Of a stretch of DNA of 5,363 nt, positions 1-5,363 are shown in pieces. The translations under genes and the position numbers were made by a program. The notes below the pieces were generated by a model that was not told where the DNA came from, searched no databases, and saw only the letters and a program-made list of their open reading frames with translations. The first letter of the stretch is position 1. Each line of letters begins with the position of its first letter. The stretch spans positions 1 to 5,363 of the forward strand of contig JAOUGG010000252.1 in NCBI GenBank assembly GCA_029857855.1, in the 5' to 3' direction. The stretch is from Acidimicrobiia bacterium. Its GTDB lineage: Bacteria; Actinomycetota; Acidimicrobiia; Acidimicrobiales; SZUA-35.

Positions 1-2049
1 CCGCGAATGAGCGGTGATGAGCCGGAGTAGATCCGAACCGGCGGTCCGATCCTGTTCCGGGATGTCGATTTGTATCTGCACCATCTTCTCCATGTAGGCC
101 CGACCCCACCAGCCGTTGCCGTTGTGTAGTGTTCCGATTGCCTGGTCGGATCCATTGGAGTCCTTCGCACCGTCGCCGTCTGGTGCGCCGGAACCGATCG
201 CTCGATGGTCGGACGAAGCCCACTGGGCATAGTCCTTGTACTTGATCTCGACGGTCGACGCGATCTTGGCCATGTCGGCCAGATAGACGATGAACACGCC
301 CGGATGGTCGAGGAGCTGATTGGCGACTTCGCAGATGTCGATGGCGCTGGGTGGTCGACTGCGTTCGAGGTCGTCGACGAAGATCACCATGTTCCGTGTC
401 AACGGGACCCCGGCCTGGTTGAGCAGGCTCCCAAGCTCTTTTCTTGCCTCGTTCAGGGCGCCCTCCTGGGCTTCGGATCGGGGTGAGGCGATGAACGCCG
501 CCGCCGATCGGGCGGGGTCGACGAACCGGGACACCGCAGCCAGGATGGCCAGAACCAGAGCTGCACTGGCCCCGCCCCCGGCGGCGGCGCCGGCCACCGA
601 CCCGTCGCCCTCGGCGGACTGGGCGGCCGGTTCGTCACCTCGGTCGACGATGCCGCCGGTGGTGAGCCGGACCCAGCCGTAGCCAACGATGATCGCGATG
701 AGGAGACCGAGACCGGCGACCCAGAGTTTGCGAACGTACCGCTGACGGGCGGTCAACATGTTCTTCGGCAGCAGCTGGAGGAAACGCCGGAGCGGGCGAC
801 GGTAGGCGTTCAGTTCCCGACCGACGTGCGCGGTCAACGCCGCACCGAGGTCATCGGCGCTGTCGTGCAACCAGGCGTTGAACCAGGTGATGATCGGCAC
901 GAGCCGATCCTCCCGGTCCGTGCTGAGTCGGGACTCGACCATGCGGCCGAGCGACGTTTTGCCGGAACCCCACGGGCCGTTCACGGCGATCGACAACGGT
1001 GTCGTCGTTCGGGGATTCTCGATCAGCTGGACGATGGCTTCCACGTAGGGACCGAAGTTCATGACGTCGAATTCGGGATCGTCGATGGGCACGTCGGCCA
1101 GCATGTCGAGGGCGGGACGGTCGGTTGACGGCTCCGTCGGGGCCGTGGAGGCCGCAGTGGGATCTGGACCTTCGCCCGGCGACCTGCCGAGTTCCCTCAG
1201 CAACTCATCGTACGCTCCGACCGAGTCGAGGGCTTTGCGCACGTTGTCGTCGAACGAGGCCAGGTGGATCAGCACATCCCGGGTGTGGATCAACTGATCG
1301 GGGTCGGGTTCGCCGGCCAGATGGCGGACGGTGGCCAAAAGGTCGACGAGCGGGTAGGGGACGGCGTAATCACCGTCGAAGTCGACGGTTCCCAGGAGCC
1401 CGTTGGCGTAGTTCGGGTGGAGGTCGGCGAGTTCGGCGGCGAGGCGGCTGGGTGTGACGTCGTCGGTCAGGCCGATGCGGCTGATCACCTGGCGGACGCT
1501 GGCGGAGAAGTCATCGAGATGAATCGCCCGGGTGTCGGCCGACGCTTCGAGTCCTCGCACCGCGACCTTCCGGTCGAAGTGGAGTCGATCCAGACGGCTC
1601 GGCAGTTCCGGTGAGTTCCCGGTTTCGACCGAGTCGAGAATGGCGAGGGCGAGTTGCGGGGCGGTTGGAACGCTGCGGTCGTCGCTCCGGCGACTAGGGA
1701 GGTGCCGCTCGAAGGCGCCGAGCAGGTCCGGATGGAAGGCCGGTGTGGGCCGTTCACCCTCGTAGGTCGACTCGAGCTTGCGTCGGAGGTCCATCGGATC
1801 GGAGCTGAGCCCAAGCAGTCGGGTCCACTGGTCGAGCTCGACGCCGCCGGCTGCGAACGCCGATGCCACCCCGGTGTCGGTGATCATGAGCGACCAGAGC
1901 ATCGTCGATCGTGTGGCCTCCGGAGTTCGACTCAGACGTTGATCGACGCGAGCCAGGTTGAGCCAATAGGCCAGTTGGCACGTCACCCTCGTCTCGTCGT
2001 TGGTCAGTAGTTCGTTGAGAACCGCCTCGTCGTCAGGTGATTCGGTCAT
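1..2049 (-). CDS. KAP-family P-loop NTPase, membrane-inserted, with long N-terminal helical extension (C-terminus cut by window edge)
   Basis: The frame is open for 683 codons from the ATG at 2049 to the left edge, so the C-terminus is missing. Seen: the run DPEFDVMNFGPYVEAIV (about 325-340) leads into a Walker A motif, GPWGSGKT (358-365, Lys364). Then come WFNAWLHD (389-396), a hydrophobic segment (about 442-460), a Gly/Ala-rich second hydrophobic segment (about 490-508), and a Walker B strand, MVIFVDDLER (554-563, Asp559/Asp560). Near the edge is YMEKMVQIQIDIPEQDR. This order, with two membrane helices inserted between Walker A and B, is the hallmark of KAP NTPases (named after Kidins220/ARMS and PifA), which act at the inner membrane face. 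The first 320 or so residues are not part of the KAP core. They are helical, and segments 42-80 and 180-288 resemble Clp N-terminal repeats; a Pro/Thr/Ser-rich linker (290-312) follows. Known: PifA mediates phage exclusion, and many KAP proteins have no assigned role. The ATG has a good ribosome binding site. Family call is sure; biological role unknown. Confidence 0.93.
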   Translation of the reverse strand, partial: MTESPDDEAVLNELLTNDETRVTCQLAYWLNLARVDQRLSRTPEATRSTMLWSLMITDTGVASAFAAGGVELDQWTRLLGLSSDPMDLRRKLESTYEGERPTPAFHPDLLGAFERHLPSRRSDDRSVPTAPQLALAILDSVETGNSPELPSRLDRLHFDRKVAVRGLEASADTRAIHLDDFSASVRQVISRIGLTDDVTPSRLAAELADLHPNYANGLLGTVDFDGDYAVPYPLVDLLATVRHLAGEPDPDQLIHTRDVLIHLASFDDNVRKALDSVGAYDELLRELGRSPGEGPDPTAASTAPTEPSTDRPALDMLADVPIDDPEFDVMNFGPYVEAIVQLIENPRTTTPLSIAVNGPWGSGKTSLGRMVESRLSTDREDRLVPIITWFNAWLHDSADDLGAALTAHVGRELNAYRRPLRRFLQLLPKNMLTARQRYVRKLWVAGLGLLIAIIVGYGWVRLTTGGIVDRGDEPAAQSAEGDGSVAGAAAGGGASAALVLAILAAVSRFVDPARSAAAFIASPRSEAQEGALNEARKELGSLLNQAGVPLTRNMVIFVDDLERSRPPSAIDICEVANQLLDHPGVFIVYLADMAKIASTVEIKYKDYAQWASSDHRAIGSGAPDGDGAKDSNGSDQAIGTLHNGNGWWGRAYMEKMVQIQIDIPEQDRTAGSDLLRLITAHSR

Positions 2050-2057
2050 GTCGTCGA

Positions 2058-2064
2058 CCTTCCC
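2058..2064 (-). promoter_or_regulatory. Ribosome binding site of the KAP NTPase gene
   Basis: On the minus strand GGGAAGG lies 8 bases upstream of the ATG at 2049. This is a good Shine-Dalgarno match at normal spacing and supports that ATG as the start. Confidence 0.7.
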
Positions 2065-2184
2065 GGTCGGGTCCGATGCGTCGCTCGCCCGTTGCTGACA
2101 AGACGGAGATTCAGCGACCGTGATACATCGAACGGCGGTCCGGGGTCGTGGTGGCTTGCGTGCGGTGGAACCAATGCCGCCGAC

Positions 2185-2190
2185 GCGGAG
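2185..2190 (+). promoter_or_regulatory. Probable ribosome binding site of the sigma factor gene
   Basis: GCGGAG lies 12 bases upstream of the ATG at 2203. The core GGAG is good, but the spacing is longer than the usual 5-9 bases, so initiation may be modest. Confidence 0.4.
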
Positions 2191-2202
2191 TAGAAACAAC
2201 GT

Positions 2203-2775
2203 ATGGGACCCGCTCCCACCGAAACGGACCACGAGTTGATCGTGGCGGCCATCGAAGGTGATGTCGCGTCCTTCGGGCGGCTCGTCGGTCGCTACCAACG
2301 TGACGCACTCCGCATCGCCGTGGTTGCTCTCGGCTCGTCGACCGACGCCGACGATGTGGCCCAGGACGCCTTCGTCAAGGTCCACCGGGCGCTGCCGGGA
2401 TTCGACCTGACAGCCCCGTTCCGGCCTTGGCTGTACCGGATCGTCGTCAACACCGCCCGCAGCCGCCAACGGACCGGTCGGCGAATCGACAACCTCCGAT
2501 TACGGGTTTCGGCCTTCGATGCCGCCTCGTCTACAGCCACCGCCGATGGGCCGGCCGACATCGCCGTTCACCTGGACCAGCGGCGCCGTCTCGTCGACGC
2601 CATCAACCGCCTCAGCGCCGACGATCGACTGATCCTGACCTACCGCTGGTACGAGCAACTATCCGAGGCCGAGATAGCTGACGCCCTCGACTGCCCGGCC
2701 GGAACCGTCAAGTCCCGCCTCAGCCGGGCGATGCAACGACTTCGCACCGAACTGACCGAGATGAGCGAACCATGA
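2203..2775 (+). CDS. ECF-type RNA polymerase sigma-70 factor
   Basis: The 190-residue product has the usual length and two-domain layout of an ECF (group 4) sigma factor, which redirects RNA polymerase to a small regulon. Sigma region 2 covers about residues 11-90. It includes DADDVAQDAFVKVHRAL (48-64), the core-polymerase-binding part, and FRPWLYRIVVNTARSRQR (73-90), the -10 recognition helix area. A variable linker (about 91-125) follows. Region 4 covers about 127-183, with DRLILTYRWYEQLSEAEIAD and then CPAGTVKSRLSRAMQRLR, the helix-turn-helix for -35 recognition. No C-terminal SnoaL-like or other extra domain is present. The start is favoured because ELIVAAIEGDVASFGRLV is the expected N-terminal opening of region 2. 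The stop codon overlaps the next gene's start (ATGA), indicating translational coupling to its likely regulator. The ECF subgroup cannot be assigned by eye. Confidence 0.95.
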   Translation: MGPAPTETDHELIVAAIEGDVASFGRLVGRYQRDALRIAVVALGSSTDADDVAQDAFVKVHRALPGFDLTAPFRPWLYRIVVNTARSRQRTGRRIDNLRLRVSAFDAASSTATADGPADIAVHLDQRRRLVDAINRLSADDRLILTYRWYEQLSEAEIADALDCPAGTVKSRLSRAMQRLRTELTEMSEP

Positions 2776-3572
2776 ACGACCTGCAGGCGGCCTTCGCCGA
2801 CGCCATCGAACACCTCGAGCTTCCCGATGTGGATCTGACACCGGCGGTGCTGGACCGCATCGCCACGGACCGCGCAACCTCCGACCGAACCGCTGGTGCG
2901 TCGCCCGCCGCCGCCGAACCCGGCAGCCGGATCCGGCGGGCGGTGCTGGTGGGAGTTGTCGCCGTGGCGGTCCTGGGTGTGACCTTGGCCGTTACGCCGG
3001 CCGGGCAGGCGGTGGCAGCCTGGTTCGGGATCGGCTCCACGGCGTTCGAGATCGACGACCCCGGCGCGGTCGAGGAAGATGGCTCCGGTGGGGCCGACTC
3101 GTCCACGCTCGATCTGGGTCAACCGGTACTGCCGACCCCCGACGTCGTGCCGATCGAGTCGCTCGGCCCGCCCGACGCCGTGTTCGACCACGCCCGCCGC
3201 GGTCGCACCTACGTCTGGAACACCGGGACCGGTTCGGAGATTCGGCTGTCCGCTCGTTCCACCACCGGATCGACCCTCGCCATCAAATCGTTGGCGTCGG
3301 CCGACGACGTCGAGTTCCTGACTGTCGAGGTGCCGAACGAGCCGGGCGTTCCCCGGCCGTACCCCGGGGTGTGGATCGGGGCTCCGCACACCCTGAGCTA
3401 CCCGGTGGAAGGGCTCGATCTCGAGCTGACCGTCGACGCCGGTCCGGTGCTGATCTGGGTGAACGTCGACGACGACGTCGAGTTGCGCCTGGAGGGTGCG
3501 ACGGGCAAAGCGGATGCGGTCGCCTTGGCCGCCGAGGTGACGGAGGGAACCGAACTGCTCCCGCCGGGGTAG
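2772..3572 (+). CDS. Single-pass membrane protein, probable non-zinc anti-sigma factor or sensor partner of the ECF sigma factor
   Basis: The 266-residue protein has a short acidic/helical cytoplasmic tail (about 1-53), one transmembrane helix (about 57-75) preceded by basic residues SRIRR (52-56), and an exported C-terminal part. Just after the membrane comes TPAGQAVAAWFGIG (75-88), then a Gly/Ser/acidic linker (about 95-115). A beta-rich domain (about 125-255) includes PGVWIGAPHTLSYP (198-211) and LIWVNVDDDVELRLEGA (227-243). I recall this pattern from actinobacterial proteins encoded right after ECF sigma factors: a membrane-proximal GQAVAxWxGI-like motif, a GxWIxGxPH motif and a terminal RLEG segment. 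The protein has no cysteine, so it is not a zinc-binding (ZAS, HxxxCxxC) anti-sigma factor. Role inferred from topology and from the 4-base overlap with the sigma gene: the tail would hold the sigma factor and the exported domain would sense an envelope signal. Only structure or interaction data could establish the anti-sigma function. Confidence 0.75.
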   Translation: MNDLQAAFADAIEHLELPDVDLTPAVLDRIATDRATSDRTAGASPAAAEPGSRIRRAVLVGVVAVAVLGVTLAVTPAGQAVAAWFGIGSTAFEIDDPGAVEEDGSGGADSSTLDLGQPVLPTPDVVPIESLGPPDAVFDHARRGRTYVWNTGTGSEIRLSARSTTGSTLAIKSLASADDVEFLTVEVPNEPGVPRPYPGVWIGAPHTLSYPVEGLDLELTVDAGPVLIWVNVDDDVELRLEGATGKADAVALAAEVTEGTELLPPG

Positions 3573-3579
3573 TTGAGGT

Positions 3580-4950
3580 ATGACCTTCACGCTCGACGAG
3601 TCGAGAGGTTCGGCGACCGACACGGTCGGCGGTGCCTCACACTCCACGACAACGACGGACACGGTCCACCGTTCGGGCCGCGGCGCACGGATTGTGTTGG
3701 CGGTCCTGGCGCTCGCCATGGCAGTCGCCGCTGTCACGGCCACGGTCGACGCCCGCAGATCGAATCACGACCACGTCGCCTCCGAGTCGGCCCTCACCGC
3801 GCATGGCGAAACGTACTCGGTGGCCGTCGAGCCGCCGCTACCCGGCAGGCGGCCGGCCGGGCCCTTCGATCCGGGGGCTTCGGTGGCCAACTACGACGCC
3901 TCCGTGGCAGCGACGGTGGCGGACAGCGCGCTCGTCTTCAGCGAAGCGGGTGGGCCGCCCAACCGGCTTTGGGCCGACCTTCCAGCGGGCTACGAGCTGC
4001 GGGCGCTGTCGACGTCCGGCACCAAGGCGGCACTTGTCCACTACGACGTCGATGCAGCAGGACGGGTCGTCGGCAGCGACATCCTGATCGCGGAGCGGCC
4101 GCCGGCCTGGCCCGTCGATCCGGCAACGGTGAACATCCATCACCTCGACGGGCTGGTCGAACCCGAGGCGTTCGCCACCGACGGCCGATCGCTGTTCGTC
4201 ATCGACCACCAGGCCGGCAGTGAGCCGGGGACCTATCGTGTCCGCCCGCTCGACCTCGAGACGGGGCAGCTCGAGGAGATGCTCGGCCCCGACAAGCAAC
4301 CGCTCATCGAGGACATGAACGGAGCCGGGCGCCGCCAGGTGTGGGGCCTCGGCGACGGCCGCCTCTACACCCTCTACATTCGTCAGACCGACCATGTGCA
4401 CGCCTCCGGCCGGCCCGGAACCGACGGGTTCGTGCACATCCTCGACCTCGACGAGGAATGGGCGTTCTGCCTCGATCTGCCACCGTCGTTCGGCAAGGGT
4501 GACCTGGCCACCACGGCGCTGGCCGTCGGTTCCCGGACCGTGGCCGTCCTCGATCTCAGCGCCGGTGAGGGCGGGCAGCTGGCCTACGCGTCGACCGTCG
4601 ATCGAGCCGTCACCGAGGTCATCGACCTGCCGCTGTCGTTTCGACAAACGATGAAGGCGATGCTGGTGGCCGCCGGCGAGCAACCGGGCCGCCCTCCTGG
4701 ATGGCAGCCGACTGTTCACCTGGCCATGCACGGTACGTCGCTTGCCGTCGGTGTCGGTGAGGCGCTCGTGTGGTTCGACGGGGCGACGCTCGAGCCGCTG
4801 GTCGACGACCTCGACCAGGCCTACGACGAGCGGGTCGAGCTGGACGGCCCGCTGTACGGCCTCACCACCCTGACGGGGAGTGGCGTACTGGCGTGGACCA
4901 TTGGCGGAGAGGGTCCGGAGCAGCTGACGCCGCCCCGAACCACCCCCTGA
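3580..4950 (+). CDS. Membrane-anchored exported protein of unknown function, beta-rich (propeller-like), third gene of the sigma operon
   Basis: The 456-residue product has a Ser/Thr-rich cytoplasmic N-terminus (1-36), one transmembrane helix (about 37-56) and a large exported domain (57-456). That domain is built of short beta-strand units separated by turns, such as GRSLFVIDHQ, GDGRLYTLYIRQ, GFVHILDLDEEWAFCLDLP (283-301), RTVAVLDLS and EALVWFDGATLEPL. The spacing suggests a beta-propeller or WD/YncE-like fold, but I see no diagnostic repeat signature or catalytic motif. There is a single cysteine (Cys297). The ATG at 3580 is the only plausible start: an in-frame TGA sits at 3574-3576 and the next in-frame alternative (GTG) falls inside the membrane helix. 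No good ribosome binding site is present (GAGG ends 1 base before the ATG; GGGG lies 10 bases upstream), so translation is probably coupled to the preceding gene. Position suggests it works with the sigma/anti-sigma pair at the envelope. Function is not recognised. Confidence 0.85.
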   Translation: MTFTLDESRGSATDTVGGASHSTTTTDTVHRSGRGARIVLAVLALAMAVAAVTATVDARRSNHDHVASESALTAHGETYSVAVEPPLPGRRPAGPFDPGASVANYDASVAATVADSALVFSEAGGPPNRLWADLPAGYELRALSTSGTKAALVHYDVDAAGRVVGSDILIAERPPAWPVDPATVNIHHLDGLVEPEAFATDGRSLFVIDHQAGSEPGTYRVRPLDLETGQLEEMLGPDKQPLIEDMNGAGRRQVWGLGDGRLYTLYIRQTDHVHASGRPGTDGFVHILDLDEEWAFCLDLPPSFGKGDLATTALAVGSRTVAVLDLSAGEGGQLAYASTVDRAVTEVIDLPLSFRQTMKAMLVAAGEQPGRPPGWQPTVHLAMHGTSLAVGVGEALVWFDGATLEPLVDDLDQAYDERVELDGPLYGLTTLTGSGVLAWTIGGEGPEQLTPPRTTP

Positions 4951-4968
4951 CCCGGCGCTCTACCGGGT
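4950..4968. terminator. Candidate bidirectional hairpin between convergent genes
   Basis: ACCCGG (4950-4955) and CCGGGT (4963-4968) form a 6-base-pair GC-rich stem around a 7-base loop, CGCTCTA. The plus-strand stop TGA ends on the first stem base and the minus-strand stop TAG lies in the loop, so the hairpin spans the whole junction. There is no U-tract on either side, so it is not a classic intrinsic terminator; GC-rich actinobacteria often use tractless hairpins or Rho. Confidence 0.4.
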
Positions 4969-5361
4969 GTGAAGCCGGCCGATCAACAGCTCGGCGACGT
5001 GGCGCCCTTGAACCAGGCCCTCTTCGATGCCCATCGGGTAGTGGATCGAGCCCCAGAGGCGCGACAGCGCCGCCTCCTCGGCCGCCTCCCGGAACGACCG
5101 GTAGGTCTGATCGGGATGCCCGTTCTGGCGACCGATCGTATCGATGAAGCCGACGCCGTCGCCGAGCAGGTGGGTCAGCATCGCCGACGCCGCCCCCGAA
5201 CCGACCGAATGGCCCGACGTGTACTCGGGAAAGGCCGGCGAGTTGACGAACGTGTTCCACGACGGATCGATGATCCGTTGCACGTAGGTCACGGGACGCA
5301 ACAGGTTGGTCTGGTACTTCTCCGTCCAACATGACGTGAAGGCGTCGGCCGTAGCAATGGC
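4960..5361 (-). CDS. Vanadium-dependent haloperoxidase / PAP2 acid phosphatase superfamily protein, C-terminal part
   Basis: The frame is open from the right edge to the TAG at 4962-4960, giving 133 residues; the N-terminus lies outside. Numbering from the edge, the three active-site segments of the superfamily appear in order. They are EKYQTNLLRP (K15, R22, P23: the Kx6RP motif), FPEYTSGHSVGSG (H51: the PSGH-type motif with Thr for Pro) and SRLWGSIHYPMG (S100, R101, H107: the SRxxxxxH motif). By family knowledge the Lys, Arg and His residues bind vanadate or phosphate, and His107 is the one covalently attached to vanadate or phosphate. The preceding ATADAFTSCWTEKYQ is typical of the bacterial haloperoxidase-like branch rather than of small membrane PAP2 lipid phosphatases. 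Halide oxidation versus phosphatase activity cannot be told from these motifs. A TTG at 5301 could be mistaken for a start, but the Kx6RP motif begins upstream of it, so the gene continues past the edge. It is convergent with the sigma operon, 9 bases apart. Confidence 0.9.
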   Translation of the reverse strand, partial: AIATADAFTSCWTEKYQTNLLRPVTYVQRIIDPSWNTFVNSPAFPEYTSGHSVGSGAASAMLTHLLGDGVGFIDTIGRQNGHPDQTYRSFREAAEEAALSRLWGSIHYPMGIEEGLVQGRHVAELLIGRLHTR

Positions 5362-5363
5362 GG

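Larger units (their letters stand above)
2050..2202. promoter_or_regulatory. Divergent intergenic region between the KAP NTPase gene and the sigma factor operon
   Basis: These 153 bases separate two divergent start codons and should hold promoters for both directions. It is the only sizeable non-coding stretch in the window. The most AT-rich part is around 2119-2132 (GTGATACATCGAAC). It reads as TATCAC on the minus strand and GATACA on the plus strand, and either could be a -10 element, but I found no well-spaced -35 partner on either strand. GGAACC at 2167-2172 resembles an ECF -35 box but lacks a matching -10 element at 16-17 bases. Promoter presence is inferred from gene layout; exact sites are not supported. 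Confidence 0.45.

Noticed and set aside
205..2010. Several plus-strand frames of 77-120 codons across the left third
   Set aside because: All lie antisense to the KAP NTPase frame, which carries Walker A, Walker B and other family motifs throughout.
2062..2071. Small palindrome CCCGGTCGGG near the KAP gene start
   Set aside because: A 4-base-pair stem with a 2-base loop is expected by chance in GC-rich DNA; it only overlaps the ribosome binding site.
2167..2172. GGAACC as an ECF-type -35 box driving the sigma factor gene
   Set aside because: No CGTC/CGTT-like -10 element lies 16-17 bases downstream; the only CGT is 27 bases away and touches the start codon.
2640..3743. Long minus-strand open frame (367 codons) opposite the sigma and anti-sigma genes
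   Set aside because: Its protein is low-complexity and Arg/Gly/Val/His-rich, with no domain. It is antisense to two clearly real genes and is a typical high-GC shadow.
3573..4223. Plus-strand frame of 216 codons starting at a TTG right after the anti-sigma stop, overlapping the third gene
   Set aside because: The product is Arg/Gly/Ala-rich without hydrophobic or domain structure. The frame from 3580 gives a coherent 456-residue membrane protein instead.
3838..4731. Long minus-strand open frame (297 codons) opposite the third operon gene
   Set aside because: Same reasoning: no recognisable motif, composition of a shadow frame, and the plus-strand gene has membrane topology and operon context.
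5299..5301. TTG as the start of a 113-residue haloperoxidase-like gene
   Set aside because: The frame continues upstream with ATADAFTSCWTEKYQTNLL, which includes the Lys of the Kx6RP motif, so the gene is cut by the window edge rather than starting here.

Overview
The window is GC-rich, and its coding frames have G or C at nearly every third codon position. The protein styles (an ECF sigma factor followed by a cysteine-free membrane-anchored partner, and a KAP NTPase) suggest a high-GC actinobacterium. Acidimicrobiia (Ilumatobacter-like) is my best guess, but it rests on protein flavour and not on a marker gene. I see no rRNA, tRNA, CRISPR array, insertion sequence or long repeat. The window looks like an ordinary chromosomal segment.

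Layout: (1) bases 1-2049, minus strand, encode most of a large KAP-family P-loop NTPase. It has an unusual N-terminal helical region of about 320 residues, and its C-terminus lies beyond the left edge. (2) Bases 2050-2202 are a divergent intergenic region holding both 5' ends. (3) Bases 2203-4950, plus strand, are a compact three-gene unit: an ECF sigma-70 factor, a single-pass membrane protein that is probably its anti-sigma partner or sensor, and a single-pass membrane protein with a repetitive beta-rich exported domain. The first two overlap by 4 bases (ATGA) and the third starts 7 bases after the second, so the three are probably one transcript. (4) Bases 4951-4959 are a 9-base gap between convergent genes, spanned by a short GC hairpin. 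(5) Bases 4960-5361, minus strand, are the C-terminal part of a vanadium-haloperoxidase/PAP2-type phosphatase protein whose N-terminus lies beyond the right edge.

How they might work together: the sigma factor and its downstream membrane protein look like a self-contained envelope-signalling module. The sigma factor would be held at the membrane through the short cytoplasmic tail of the second protein, and the exported domains of the second and third proteins would face the outside. The KAP NTPase is divergently transcribed from this module, so shared regulation is possible, but I saw no convincing ECF promoter in the gap. The haloperoxidase-like gene is convergent and probably unrelated.

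The least routine item is the KAP NTPase. Its N-terminal region contains segments resembling the ligand-binding Clp N-terminal repeat fold, ahead of a membrane-inserted NTPase core. This could be a sensor-NTPase in conflict or defence signalling, but that is inference.
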